From: Prevotella sp.
GTDB lineage: Bacteria > Bacteroidota > Bacteroidia > Bacteroidales > Bacteroidaceae
NCBI GenBank assembly: GCA_017623155.1
Contig: JAGAPR010000058.1
Location: forward strand, 1-35,407
DNA length: 35,407 nucleotides
Direction of reading: 5' to 3'
Each line of letters begins with the position of its first letter. Position 1 is the first letter of the stretch. A program made the translations under genes and the position numbers. Shown here piece after piece: positions 17,244 to 26,086 of the stretch. The notes beneath the pieces are model-generated. The model saw only the letters and a program-made list of their open reading frames with translations, was not told the DNA's origin and did no database searches.

Positions 17244-17707
17244 GCATGTTCAAACGTCGCGAGCACCGCATACCGGAACTGAATACGTCGTCGTTGCCAG
17301 ACATGATATTCACCGTATTGTTTTTCTTCATGATAGTGACGACCATGCGCGAGGTCGAAATGAAGGTGAAATACACAATGCCGCAAGGCTCGCAGACGGA
17401 GCGACTGACAAAAAAATCGACAATATCACATATATATATAGGCAGGGAAGATGCCTCGTCGGGAGGAGAAAAAGACGGCGGCATGCGGATACAGCTCAAC
17501 GACAAGCTGGCCGATGTGGCCGACATAGCCGACTATATCGCCGCCGAACGTTCGCGAATGGCCCCCGAAGACCTGAAAAACATGAAAGTAAGCATCCTCG
17601 CCGACAAGTCTGTGCCGATGGGATTGATAAGCGATGTGAAACAGGCACTGCGCAAATCTTATGCCCTGAACATTGTTTATTCGGGAGAACAAGACGATGC
17701 GGAATGA
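17240..17707 (+). CDS. exbD: ExbD/TolR biopolymer transport protein (second copy)
   Basis: 155 residues from the ATG at 17240, which overlaps the TGA of the first exbD (ATGA) and follows a GGAGG-like site; a farther in-frame ATG at 17162 would overlap the upstream gene by 80 bp and is less likely. Basic start (FKRREHRIPELNTSSLPD), one helix with the conserved aspartate (PDMIFTVLFFFMIVTTM), and a periplasmic domain with VSILADKSVPMGLISDVKQAL. The two ExbD copies differ strongly outside the helix, so they may form mixed dimers in the pore. Last gene of the exbB operon. Confidence 0.9.
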   Translation: MSMFKRREHRIPELNTSSLPDMIFTVLFFFMIVTTMREVEMKVKYTMPQGSQTERLTKKSTISHIYIGREDASSGGEKDGGMRIQLNDKLADVADIADYIAAERSRMAPEDLKNMKVSILADKSVPMGLISDVKQALRKSYALNIVYSGEQDDAE

Positions 17708-17745
17708 TAAATTATCAAAAAAACGCTAATATAGCTTACGGTTTT

Positions 17746-17777
17746 ATTGCAAATTTACGATATTTGTTATATCTTTG
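17746..17777 (+). promoter_or_regulatory. Promoter of the Lrp/AsnC gene
   Basis: TATCTTTG at 17770-17777 matches TAnnTTTG; ATTG at 17746-17749, 20 bp upstream, is a near match to TTTG. The -7 box ends 21 bp before the ATG. Confidence 0.6.
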
Positions 17778-17798
17778 CGTCCATAAATGTAAATTAAA

Positions 17799-18287
17799 AT
17801 GGCAAATCAGAGATTAGATAAACTGGATAAACAAATTTTGCGTTTGATAGCCGACGATGCCAGAATACCATTTTTGGAGGTCGCTCGGGCGTGCAATGTG
17901 AGCGGCGCGGCTATACATCAGAGAATTCAAAAACTGACGAATATCGGAATTCTCAAAGGCTCACAGTTCATAATAGACCCTGAAAAGATAGGTTATGAGA
18001 CATGTGCCTATATCGGTCTGAACCTGCGAAACCCAGAGCATTTCGATGAAGTGGTGGAAAAATTGAAAGGTATACCCGAAGTGGTGGAGTGTCATTACAC
18101 CACGGGAGACTTCGACATGTTCATCAAGATATATGCAGTAAACAATCACCACCTGTTGAATATCATCCACGATAAATTACAACCGCTCGGATTGGCGCGC
18201 AGTGAGACGATAATATCGTTTAACTCGGCGATAGACAGGCAATTACCCATAATGGACATACCGATATCTGATGATGACGAAGAATAA
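17799..18287 (+). CDS. Lrp/AsnC family transcriptional regulator
   Basis: 162 residues. The N-terminal winged helix-turn-helix (LDKLDKQILRLIADDARIPF, then VARACNVSGAAIHQRIQKL at about 27-45 and GILKGSQFIID) is followed by the RAM/AsnC effector-binding domain (CAYIGLNLRNPEHF, VVECHYTTGDFDMFIKIYA). Such proteins form octamers and respond to amino acids. It is a single-gene unit: its own promoter lies upstream and a strong terminator downstream. Its targets are not evident; ilvE, a typical Lrp-type target, is far away in the window and shows no obvious site. Confidence 0.92.
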   Translation: MANQRLDKLDKQILRLIADDARIPFLEVARACNVSGAAIHQRIQKLTNIGILKGSQFIIDPEKIGYETCAYIGLNLRNPEHFDEVVEKLKGIPEVVECHYTTGDFDMFIKIYAVNNHHLLNIIHDKLQPLGLARSETIISFNSAIDRQLPIMDIPISDDDEE

Positions 18288-18294
18288 TCAACGG

Positions 18295-18326
18295 CAGGCA
18301 ATATCACCGATATTGCCTGTTTTTTA
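18295..18326 (+). terminator. Rho-independent terminator of the Lrp/AsnC gene
   Basis: A perfect 11-bp stem (18295-18305 with 18309-18319), a 3-nt loop and a run of T from 18320, just after the stop codon of the regulator. Confidence 0.92.
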
Positions 18327-18423
18327 TTGTTATAACACAGGTTAAGCTAATGCAAAAAAAGTTCTTTTTTCCCGTAATTCTCTTAAAAATAAGTACTTAT
18401 TCCTTATTAATGAAAGCAATTCT

Positions 18424-18454
18424 TTTGTTGTCTCGGTAAAATGATTTAAATTTG
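18424..18454 (+). promoter_or_regulatory. Promoter of the coiled-coil/TolC/HlyD/permease operon
   Basis: TTTG at 18424-18427 and TAAATTTG at 18447-18454, 19 bp apart, match the Bacteroidota consensus at both boxes. The ATG is 30 bp downstream. Confidence 0.75.
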
Positions 18455-18484
18455 CAACGTTTTCGAAAATAATAATATATAAAT

Positions 18485-19360
18485 ATGAACAAGAAAATTC
18501 TTATACCGCTTATCGGTGTCGTGGCCGTGCTTATTGGTATCGTGGTCGTTCTCGTCTTTAATCTGAACGCGCAAAAGGAGGCCAATCGCGACATGCAGGA
18601 ACTGGCCAACCTCGAAAAGAAAGAGATGGAAAACGAGTACGAACAGTTTGCCCGCCAGTACAGCGAGATGAAGGCTTCGATAAACAACGACTCCATCGTG
18701 GCTCAGCTCACGCAGGAACAGCTGCGCACCCAAAGACTTCTTGAAGAGTTGAAACGGGTGAAAAGCGATGACGCACGGGAGATAACGCGACTGAAAAAGG
18801 AACTTGCCACGGTGAGAATGGTATTGCGCAGCTATGTGTTGCAGATAGATTCGCTCAACCGGTTAAATCAAAACCTGATGGATGAGAATAGCCGGGTGAG
18901 GGGACAATACGCCGAGGCAACACGCCAGATAGAGGGACTGAGCAGCGAAAAGGCCTCATTGTCGGAGAAAGTGGCCATCGCGGCCCAGCTCGATGCCACG
19001 GCCATCAACATGGTGGTGAAGAACAAACGCAAGAAGCCGGCAAAGAAGATAAAAGACGGAAAGACGATAGAAGTGTCGTTCAATATAGCCAAAAACGTGA
19101 CGGCCACCAACGGCATACGTACCATCTACGTGCGCATAATAACCCCCGGTGGTGCGGTATTGGGTAGCACAGGCGACACTTTCGCTTATGAAAACCGTGA
19201 GATAGAATATTCGATGAGGAAAAACATCGAATATACGGGAGAGGAAATGTCGGTCATAACATACTGGAACATAACAAACTATCTTGAAGGCGGAACATAC
19301 AATGTGAGCATATTTGCTGATGGAAACATGATAGGCTCGCGTAATTTCACCTTTAAATAA
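18485..19360 (+). CDS. Membrane-anchored coiled-coil protein of unknown function
   Basis: 291 residues. One N-terminal membrane helix (about 5-27, ILIPLIGVVAVLIGIVVVLV) is followed by a long heptad-rich coiled coil from about 33 to 180, a basic patch (NKRKKPAKKIKDGK near 180-193) and a C-terminal beta-rich domain with YVRIITPGGAVLGS and GTYNVSIFADGNMIGS. The topology suggests an inner-membrane anchor with a periplasmic coiled coil. I do not recognise a named family, though similar proteins occur in Bacteroidales. It begins the operon and ends 18 bp before the TolC-like gene, so it may be an accessory part of that exporter. Confidence 0.85.
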   Translation: MNKKILIPLIGVVAVLIGIVVVLVFNLNAQKEANRDMQELANLEKKEMENEYEQFARQYSEMKASINNDSIVAQLTQEQLRTQRLLEELKRVKSDDAREITRLKKELATVRMVLRSYVLQIDSLNRLNQNLMDENSRVRGQYAEATRQIEGLSSEKASLSEKVAIAAQLDATAINMVVKNKRKKPAKKIKDGKTIEVSFNIAKNVTATNGIRTIYVRIITPGGAVLGSTGDTFAYENREIEYSMRKNIEYTGEEMSVITYWNITNYLEGGTYNVSIFADGNMIGSRNFTFK

Positions 19361-19378
19361 ACAAGCAAATATTCGCTT

Positions 19379-20893
19379 ATGAGATATTTCGCAGCATTAT
19401 TGATAATGTCAATCCCGCTGTCGGGGCTCAACGCGCGGCAGGTTGTGGACATCGACAGTTGTCGGGCCATGGCTCTGCGCAACAACAAGCAGATGAGCAT
19501 TTCGGCGGTGAAGCGTGACATGGCGAGGAATATTCGTAAGTCGGCACGCACAAAATATCTTCCCGGGGTACATGCTTTCGGAAGTTATATGTATACAAGC
19601 CGTGAGATATCTTTGTTGAACGGCAATCAGAAATCGGCACTGTCAAACATAGGCAGCACGGCAGCCGGTGGAATAAACTCGGCTTTACAGAATGCCGGAG
19701 CATCGCTGACACCGGATCAACTCGCCGCCATCAACGGGCAACTCGGTGCTCTCGGCACAAGCATAGATCAGATAGCAAGCGGTTTTAACGAGCATCTGAA
19801 CAGTGCGGCGGCCATGCTCGATGCAGGAGGACGCGGTATTGTGGATGCCTTTCGCACCGATACGCGCAATATCTTCGCCGGCTCAGTGCTCGTGACGCAG
19901 CCGATATATATGGGCGGAAGCATCAGGGCGCTCAACAGAATGGCGGATATAGGCGAGCAGTTGACGGCAGGCAGTGCCGAGGCGGTGAGGCAACAGACGA
20001 TATACGACACAGATAAGGCATACTGGACGGTGGTGTCTCTCAAACACAAAAAGCGGTTGGCGGAAAGCTATCTCGAACTTATAAAGAAGTTGCGCGGCGA
20101 CGTTTATAAGATGATAGGCGAGGGCGTGGCCACCCGTGCGGAGGGGCTAAGTGTCGATGTAAAGGTAAATGAGGCAGAGATGACACTGCTTCAAGTCGAT
20201 GACGGACTGACTCTCTCGCGAATGTTGCTGTGCCAACAATGCGGGTTGCCGGTAGATACGGAACTGATAACGGCAGACGAAGACAATGACAGCATTGTCA
20301 CAGCCGCGCTTCCGGTGGATAATTCGATGACGGAAAAGGCGGCAGACAATCGTCCGGAGATACATGTGCTTCAGGCAATGGCGGATATGAGCAAGCAGGC
20401 GGTAAACCTGTTGAAAGCCGGAAACCTGCCTAAGATAGGACTTACGGGAGGATATACGATAACAAATCCGAATGTTTACGACGGTTATCGCAGAAGTTTT
20501 GGCGGCGTGTGGAATGTCGGTGTGCTTGTGAGCATACCGGTATGGAACTGGGGCGATGTGGCTTATAAGGTGCGTGCGGCCAAGGGGGCGTCGGCAATAG
20601 CGGCACTTGAAGTGGCCGAAGCCCGCGAAAAAATAGAGCTGCAGGTAAGTCAAAGCGCATTCAAAGTGGGCGAAGCATCTAAGAGAATGTCTTTGGCGGC
20701 AAGCAATGTGAAGCGGGCGGAAGAGAATTTGCGCAGTGCCGAACTCGGTTTTCGCGAGGGAGTGATGCCCGCCACCACGGTAATGGAGGCTCAGACGGCT
20801 TGGTTGCAGGCGCGTTCGCAGAAAATAGATGCGGAGATTGATTTGCGTTTGAGCGACGTAAACATGCGTAAGGCACTCGGAACATTGGAATAA
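19379..20893 (+). CDS. TolC-like outer-membrane efflux protein
   Basis: 504 residues with a signal peptide (MRYFAALLIMSIPLSGLNA). It has the outer membrane efflux protein pattern in two repeats: long helices such as MALRNNKQMSISAVKRDMARNI and RKSFGGVWNVGVLVSIPVWNWGD, and VLVTQPIYMGG at about 175-185. The C-terminal ERNL-type helix EENLRSAELGFREGVMPATT is clear. A Gly/Ala/Ser-rich insert lies at about 85-165 (for instance SNIGSTAAGG), longer than in many TolC proteins. It would form the outer-membrane tunnel with the HlyD-like adaptor encoded 27 bp downstream. Confidence 0.92.
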   Translation: MRYFAALLIMSIPLSGLNARQVVDIDSCRAMALRNNKQMSISAVKRDMARNIRKSARTKYLPGVHAFGSYMYTSREISLLNGNQKSALSNIGSTAAGGINSALQNAGASLTPDQLAAINGQLGALGTSIDQIASGFNEHLNSAAAMLDAGGRGIVDAFRTDTRNIFAGSVLVTQPIYMGGSIRALNRMADIGEQLTAGSAEAVRQQTIYDTDKAYWTVVSLKHKKRLAESYLELIKKLRGDVYKMIGEGVATRAEGLSVDVKVNEAEMTLLQVDDGLTLSRMLLCQQCGLPVDTELITADEDNDSIVTAALPVDNSMTEKAADNRPEIHVLQAMADMSKQAVNLLKAGNLPKIGLTGGYTITNPNVYDGYRRSFGGVWNVGVLVSIPVWNWGDVAYKVRAAKGASAIAALEVAEAREKIELQVSQSAFKVGEASKRMSLAASNVKRAEENLRSAELGFREGVMPATTVMEAQTAWLQARSQKIDAEIDLRLSDVNMRKALGTLE

Positions 20894-20920
20894 CAATCTA
20901 TTAAAGTTTACTAATATATA

Positions 20921-21916
20921 ATGCTTATGTCAGCAAAATCACAACATAATAACATACTTTACGCCATAATAGGATTTACGGCAGTGGTCTTTGTCGTGGC
21001 CATGATAGGCTATTTCACGCTTGGTAGCGAGTCGGATTATATTCAGGGACAGGTAGAAGTGACGGAATACAGAGTGTCGAGCAAGGTGCCCGGGCGCATA
21101 CTCGAGTTGCGGGTTAAAGAAGGAGACTTTGTCAAAGCGGGCGACACGCTGGCAATTATCGATGCCCCCGACGTGCGTGCGAAGATGGAGCAGGCCCGCG
21201 GTGCGGAGAGTGCGGCGGCCGCTCTCAGTGACATGGCAAACGCGGGAGCGCGTGCCGAGCAGGTGCGCGGAGCGTATCAGGTGTGGCAGCAGGCTCGTGC
21301 CGGACTCGACATAGCGCAGAAGTCGTATGAGCGCATGCAGCGTCTTTTCGACGAGGGTGTTGTCAGTGCGCAGAAACGCGATGAGGTTTATGCTCAGTAT
21401 AAGGCCATGGAGGCGCAGGAGCGCGCGGCGAAGAGCCAGTATGACATGGCCCGCAACGGAGCGAGAAAAGAAGAGAAGATGGCCTCCGCTGCGCAGGTAA
21501 GCCGTGCGAAAGGTGCCGTCGACGAGGTAAACTCGTACATAAACGAGACTGTACAGATAGCCACAGCAGACGGAGAGGTGACCGATATATACCCGAAAGT
21601 GGGCGAACTGATAGGCACCGGCTCGCCGATAATGACGATTTCGGTGATGAACGATATGTGGGGCACGTTCAATGTGCGTGAAGACCGCTTGAAAGGCATG
21701 AAAGTGGGAGAGGAGTTTACGGCTTTCGCTCCGGCTTTCGGGAAAGATATCCGGATGAAAGTATACTACATGAAAGACGAGGGAAGCTATGCCGTATGGA
21801 AGGCAACAAAATCTAACGGGCAGTATGACTTGAAGACTTTTGAGGTCAAGGCCCGTCCCGTCGAGGCTGTGGAAGGCTTGCGCCCCGGCATGTCGCTAAT
21901 CATAAAGGATTTGTAA
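20921..21916 (+). CDS. HlyD/EmrA-type membrane fusion (adaptor) protein
   Basis: 331 residues. An N-terminal membrane helix (about 12-34, ILYAIIGFTAVVFVVAMIGYF) is followed by a biotinyl-lipoyl-like half (VSSKVPGRILELRVKEGDFV), a helical hairpin rich in Ala/Gln/Glu (about 85-195), the second lipoyl half (IATADGEVTDIYPKVGELIG) and a beta-barrel segment. It bridges the inner-membrane permeases and the TolC-like channel. It stands between these genes with short gaps (27 and 23 bp). The second ATG (20927) is an equally possible start. Confidence 0.92.
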   Translation: MLMSAKSQHNNILYAIIGFTAVVFVVAMIGYFTLGSESDYIQGQVEVTEYRVSSKVPGRILELRVKEGDFVKAGDTLAIIDAPDVRAKMEQARGAESAAAALSDMANAGARAEQVRGAYQVWQQARAGLDIAQKSYERMQRLFDEGVVSAQKRDEVYAQYKAMEAQERAAKSQYDMARNGARKEEKMASAAQVSRAKGAVDEVNSYINETVQIATADGEVTDIYPKVGELIGTGSPIMTISVMNDMWGTFNVREDRLKGMKVGEEFTAFAPAFGKDIRMKVYYMKDEGSYAVWKATKSNGQYDLKTFEVKARPVEAVEGLRPGMSLIIKDL

Positions 21917-21939
21917 CAGATTCTCAAAACCTTTATATT

Positions 21940-23118
21940 ATGGTTGCGGAGGGAAGATTAAGAAACTTTTTCACGGTATTGCTGCGTGAGGCAGGTATCA
22001 TGAAAGCAAATCCGATATATTGGTTTTGCATGGTTGTATTCCCGTTGTTGACCATGTTCTTCTTCACGTCGCTCATGGATGAGGGGCAGCCTCAGGACAT
22101 GCCCGTGGGAGTTGTTGACCTTGATAACACGTCTACGAGCCGCAAACTGATACGTAATCTCGACGCGTTCCAGACCAGCAGGGTGACGGCCCGCTACGAG
22201 AGTGTGGCCGAAGCACGTACCGCGATACAGCGGAACGAAATCTACGCTTTCATGTATATCCCCAAGGGAACGACCGACAAGCTGTTGTCGAGCCGCCGGC
22301 CGAAGATTTCTTTCTATTACAGTCTCACGTCGCTGACATCGGGAGCGCTGCTCTATCGCGACTTGAAGACTATATCCACGCTCGGTTCTGCATCGGTGGG
22401 GCAGGCCACAATGAGTGCGAAGGGATATACGCCGGAACAGATACGCACTTTCTTGCAGCCCATAGTCATAGACCTACATCAGCCTTCAAACCCGTGGACA
22501 AACTACAATATATACCTCAGCACAGTGCTTGTGCCGGGTATGATAATGCTCTTCGCTTTCCTTATAACCGCATATTCGCTTGGAACGGAGCTTAAATTCA
22601 GCCGTTCCAAGCATTGGATAGCTACTGCCGGCAATAATATGGTCGTGGCAATGGCCGGTAAAATCATTCCGCAGACGTTTGTTTTCCTTGCCGTCACATA
22701 CGGATATATGTATTATGTGTTCGGCATTCTCGACTTCCCGCATCCCGGCGGAGTGTTCCCCTTGCTGTTGCTGGGCTTCCTTTCCGTGATAGCTTCGCAG
22801 GGATTTGGAATTTTTGTGTTCGGTATAATGCCTTCATTGCGCCTGTCGATGAGTGTCTGCTCGCTTTGGGCGGTGCTCAGTTTCTCGATGGCCGGCTCGG
22901 CATTTCCCACCATGGGCATGGACGGAGCATTGCAGTCGCTGTCGTGGCTGTTCCCTTTGCGTCATTATTTCATGATATATCAGCAGGTGATTTTCAATGA
23001 TTTCCCGTTGTTCGACGCTCTGCCGCATATCGCCGTGCTTGCCGTTTTCGCACTTCTGCCGCTCACGGTGCTGCCGAAATTGAAGAAAGCCATGCTCACT
23101 TATGTTTATATACCGTAA
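21940..23118 (+). CDS. ABC-2 type transporter permease (first)
   Basis: 392 residues of the YhgE/YbhS/YbhR-like ABC-2 group. One helix near residues 27-46 (WFCMVVFPLLTMFFFTSL) precedes a large extracytoplasmic domain with DMPVGVVDLDNTSTSRKLIRN, then five or so helices in the second half, including VLVPGMIMLFAFLITAYSLG and a GFLSVIASQGFGIFVFG motif. It would act with the second permease, HlyD-like adaptor and TolC-like channel to export an unknown substrate. No nucleotide-binding subunit is encoded in the operon. Confidence 0.9.
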   Translation: MVAEGRLRNFFTVLLREAGIMKANPIYWFCMVVFPLLTMFFFTSLMDEGQPQDMPVGVVDLDNTSTSRKLIRNLDAFQTSRVTARYESVAEARTAIQRNEIYAFMYIPKGTTDKLLSSRRPKISFYYSLTSLTSGALLYRDLKTISTLGSASVGQATMSAKGYTPEQIRTFLQPIVIDLHQPSNPWTNYNIYLSTVLVPGMIMLFAFLITAYSLGTELKFSRSKHWIATAGNNMVVAMAGKIIPQTFVFLAVTYGYMYYVFGILDFPHPGGVFPLLLLGFLSVIASQGFGIFVFGIMPSLRLSMSVCSLWAVLSFSMAGSAFPTMGMDGALQSLSWLFPLRHYFMIYQQVIFNDFPLFDALPHIAVLAVFALLPLTVLPKLKKAMLTYVYIP

Positions 23119-23122
23119 CAAA

Positions 23123-24394
23123 ATGAATGACAAAGGACTATTAAGCAGATTTGCCGAGGGAGTGAGCGATGCCTGTTTCGTGTGGTGGCAGGAGATGAAA
23201 AACACCTTCAGAGACGAGGGAGTGATAATCTTTTTCCTCATAGTGCCGTTCGCTTATCCTGTTCTTTATTCTTGGATATATAACAATGAGGTGGTGCATG
23301 AAGTGCCTGTGGCTGTAGTGGACAACTCGCACAGTGCCATGAGTCGCGACTTCATACGCCGTTGCGACGCTTCGCCCGATGTGTGCATAGCTTATCATGC
23401 CACGGATATGGATGAGGCCCGGGCGTTGATGGGCAGTCAGAAAGTGCGTGGTATATATTATATCCCCTCCGATTTTTCCACCCGTTTGGGCCGTATGCAG
23501 CAGACGGCAGTGAGCGTTTACTGTGACATGAGCCTCATGCTGACATATAAGGCCGTGTATCAGGCGGCTCTGTTAGTGTCGCAGGAGATGAACGCCGGCA
23601 TACAGGTAGAGCTTTCCGGAAATCATACCGACCGTGAAGAAGAGATAACCACAACTCCGTTGGCCTACGAAGAGGTGCCGGTATTTAACACTACGGGTGG
23701 CTATGGCAATTTCATCCTGCCCGGAGTGCTCATGCTTATATTGCAGCAGACGCTCGTGCTTGGCATCGGTCTCGCCGCGGGAACGGCTCGTGAGAAAAAC
23801 GGCTATAAGGAACTGATACCCATCAGCCGGCATTATCGCGGCGTGTTCCGCATCGTTATCGGCAAGGCGATGTGCTACATAATGATATATTCTGTGATAG
23901 CAGCCTATCTCACTCTTGTTATTCCGCGGATGTTCGGGTTTGTGGCCATTGCCCGACCGGATGCTTTGTTGGGCGTGATGCTGCCGTATATGCTGGCCTG
24001 CGTTTTCTTCGGCATGACGGTGTCGTGTATCATTCGCTACCGCGAGAACGTGATGCTACTCGTCGTTTTCATGTCGGTGCCGTTGCTTTTCCTCTCCGGC
24101 GTGTCGTGGCCGCAGAGCAACATACCGTGGTTCTGGCAGGCCGTGTCGTGGATATTCCCGTCAACGTTCGGCGTGCGTGCCTTCGTGCGGGTCAACTCCA
24201 TGGGTGCCGTCTTGCCCGATGTTCTCACCGAGTATCGCATGCTGTGGCTGCAAGTGGTTGTGTATTTCTGTCTTGCCTGCGGCGTGTACCGTTATCAGAT
24301 ATATCTGTCGCGCACAAACCTGCTGCGCCGTTTACGCGATTTGAGGCAAAAGCGGGCCGTCCGCCGCAAGTTGAGGAGTGTGGGAAGTAAATAA
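23123..24394 (+). CDS. ABC-2 type transporter permease (second)
   Basis: 423 residues from the ATG at 23123, four bases after the first permease; an upstream ATG at 23102 would overlap it by 17 bp. It has the same layout: a helix at about 35-52 (GVIIFFLIVPFAYPVLYSW), the extracytoplasmic domain with VPVAVVDNSHSAMSRDFIRR, then helices with GVLMLILQQTLVLGIGLAAG and the motif NVMLLVVFMSVPLLFLSGVSWP. The C-terminal tail is very basic (many R and K). It likely pairs with the first permease as a heterodimer. Last gene of the operon; a 22-bp hairpin follows. Confidence 0.9.
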   Translation: MNDKGLLSRFAEGVSDACFVWWQEMKNTFRDEGVIIFFLIVPFAYPVLYSWIYNNEVVHEVPVAVVDNSHSAMSRDFIRRCDASPDVCIAYHATDMDEARALMGSQKVRGIYYIPSDFSTRLGRMQQTAVSVYCDMSLMLTYKAVYQAALLVSQEMNAGIQVELSGNHTDREEEITTTPLAYEEVPVFNTTGGYGNFILPGVLMLILQQTLVLGIGLAAGTAREKNGYKELIPISRHYRGVFRIVIGKAMCYIMIYSVIAAYLTLVIPRMFGFVAIARPDALLGVMLPYMLACVFFGMTVSCIIRYRENVMLLVVFMSVPLLFLSGVSWPQSNIPWFWQAVSWIFPSTFGVRAFVRVNSMGAVLPDVLTEYRMLWLQVVVYFCLACGVYRYQIYLSRTNLLRRLRDLRQKRAVRRKLRSVGSK

Positions 24395-24398
24395 AAGC

Positions 24399-24445
24399 GG
24401 GTATATCAAAATACAAGTTCAAGGAACTTGTATTTTGATATACCC
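24399..24445. terminator. Long perfect hairpin between convergent genes
   Basis: A perfect 22-bp stem (24399-24420 with 24424-24445) and a 3-nt loop, 4 bp after the second permease and 15 bp before the end of the fimbrillin-like gene. On the minus strand a T-rich tail (GCTTTTATTT) follows, so it works best for the fimbrillin-like gene; it probably blocks read-through both ways. Confidence 0.8.
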
Positions 24446-24460
24446 TTATGTAAAGAGTGA

Positions 24461-26086
24461 TTAGAAAGCCAAGATTGCACGCGCATAGCATTTGGCAATG
24501 TTTTTTCCCCCATTATACACAACACTCGTATTACTACCAGCGCTACTAAATGTGAGTGCATTATCCGATGGTAAATTATAATGCTCAGAAGAGGACCAGT
24601 ATATTTCACTATATCCCATGTATGAGCCGCCTATACTTGTCATTTTTGAGCCGCCATATTCACCAAATATGTCATTACGATTCACGCATATTGTCTTCAA
24701 CTGCCCGATAGAGGGGAGAAACCAGGATGTGCATGTGACAGGGGATGGCACCTTGCTACCATACACCGCGGAAGCATAGTAGACGGCGGGACAAGATGAC
24801 TCCAAATTTCCTGTCAAGTAATAAAACGTAATCGAACTGGTATATTTATAACCATTCCAATCCTTTTCGGGATTCTGTTGATTGCGATCTACATAACAGC
24901 CCATAACGCCTGTATTTCCCCAAATAAACTTGGTGATGGTGCCCTTATCATTACTGGCATCTTTCAGGGCTACCGCATAGCCGTGACATTTCTCTTGTTG
25001 GATTGCGGTAGTTTTATATTCTGACTTGTCATAGCCATTGTGTCCGACGTAGAAAACAAGGGCTACAACTGTCTTCTTCTGGTCATTGGTGAGGGTTGTA
25101 TCCTTACTTATCAGCGTGCCGTCCTTGCACAGATAGTCGCCCACCTGAAGATAGTAGTTTATCTCCCTGATGCCGCCGTCAATCTTGAACTTCTTGCCCT
25201 TGCCGGCAGAAATCGCACTGAGCCTGTCAGACGGGATGGTGAAGTTATGATTTTTACCGGTGTTCCCCTCCCTGTCGGGTTTGTAGCTGCCTGTAATTGC
25301 CGGGGCTTTATCGGGATTGATGATATAACGGTAAATGTGAACATTCTCTTCCACCTGCCAGGGGTTGGTGTCCCCGCTAAAAGTCACAGTGAAATCCTTA
25401 GGATTAGAAGTTGGAACGACGTAGTCGGAAATCTCGGGGGATGTATTTGTAAAATGATAAGTGGTCTTTGGCATCTCTATCACAGCCAGTGCCATGCGGT
25501 GAACGGTAGAGAAAGTCAGCGCGATTGTGCCGTCAGTTTCTGTTGGCACACCTTGGGCGGTCATAAGGTCGGAGGCTGTATAATTTGCATATTCGCTTTG
25601 GTCGGCCTTCACTTCCCAGCCGCTTATGAGATTTTCGAAAAAAGTTTTGTCGTCGGCACCGGCTGACGCGCTCACCTTGTTCTCCATGTTCGTCTGATAG
25701 GGATAGTACAGATAATAGCTGTCTGTTGTCTCGCCTTTCACCTCCTCAGCCGTTGTCCACACGATACTCTCACCGTCTTGTGTGGCGGTGAGCTTCACGT
25801 TTGCGTTCTTCACCTCGCCGTTTCTTACGATATACAGTCCACAGGCGTCGCCGGCGGTAAAATTGGTCTTGTAGCCTTCCTCGGCGGCACGGGTGCTGCT
25901 GTTGCCGCCGGCAGAAAATCCGCCGTCGGTGATGGTGAAGGTCAGCGGCTTGCCGTTATCCTGCGGGGGAACAACGGTTGACATGTCATCATCCTGTGAA
26001 CATGCTGTGAGCAGCACCACTGCCGCCATATAAAGAAAATGTGTGATTTTTGCCTTCATTGTCTTTGTCGTTTCGTTGTCTGTCAT
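24461..26086 (-). CDS. Fimbrillin-like lipoprotein with FISUMP/DUF1566-like C terminus
   Basis: 541 residues. A lipoprotein signal ends in the lipobox LLTAC (C29 from the first ATG, C20 from the ATG at 26059). The N-terminal half has the fimbrillin family pattern: PLTFTITDGGFSAGG, STRAAEEG, an acidic AGDACGLYIVRNGEV and DSYYLYYPYQ, then TALTFSTVHRMALAVIEM. The C-terminal part (about 405-541) has the WFLPSIGQL, IYWSSSEHY and YARAILAF motifs of the FISUMP/DUF1566 family, a sugar- or surface-associated beta module. It is likely an outer-membrane-anchored adhesin or fimbrial tip-type protein. The first ATG overlaps the stop of the 56-residue gene (TAATG), supporting 26086 as start, though 26059 gives a neater signal peptide. 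Confidence 0.87.
   Translation of the reverse strand: MTDNETTKTMKAKITHFLYMAAVVLLTACSQDDDMSTVVPPQDNGKPLTFTITDGGFSAGGNSSTRAAEEGYKTNFTAGDACGLYIVRNGEVKNANVKLTATQDGESIVWTTAEEVKGETTDSYYLYYPYQTNMENKVSASAGADDKTFFENLISGWEVKADQSEYANYTASDLMTAQGVPTETDGTIALTFSTVHRMALAVIEMPKTTYHFTNTSPEISDYVVPTSNPKDFTVTFSGDTNPWQVEENVHIYRYIINPDKAPAITGSYKPDREGNTGKNHNFTIPSDRLSAISAGKGKKFKIDGGIREINYYLQVGDYLCKDGTLISKDTTLTNDQKKTVVALVFYVGHNGYDKSEYKTTAIQQEKCHGYAVALKDASNDKGTITKFIWGNTGVMGCYVDRNQQNPEKDWNGYKYTSSITFYYLTGNLESSCPAVYYASAVYGSKVPSPVTCTSWFLPSIGQLKTICVNRNDIFGEYGGSKMTSIGGSYMGYSEIYWSSSEHYNLPSDNALTFSSAGSNTSVVYNGGKNIAKCYARAILAF

Noticed and set aside
17799-18287. Lrp/AsnC regulator as the controller of the adjacent exporter operon
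   Set aside because: It has its own promoter and a strong terminator, and I find no repeated binding site at 18327-18484; adjacency alone is not enough.
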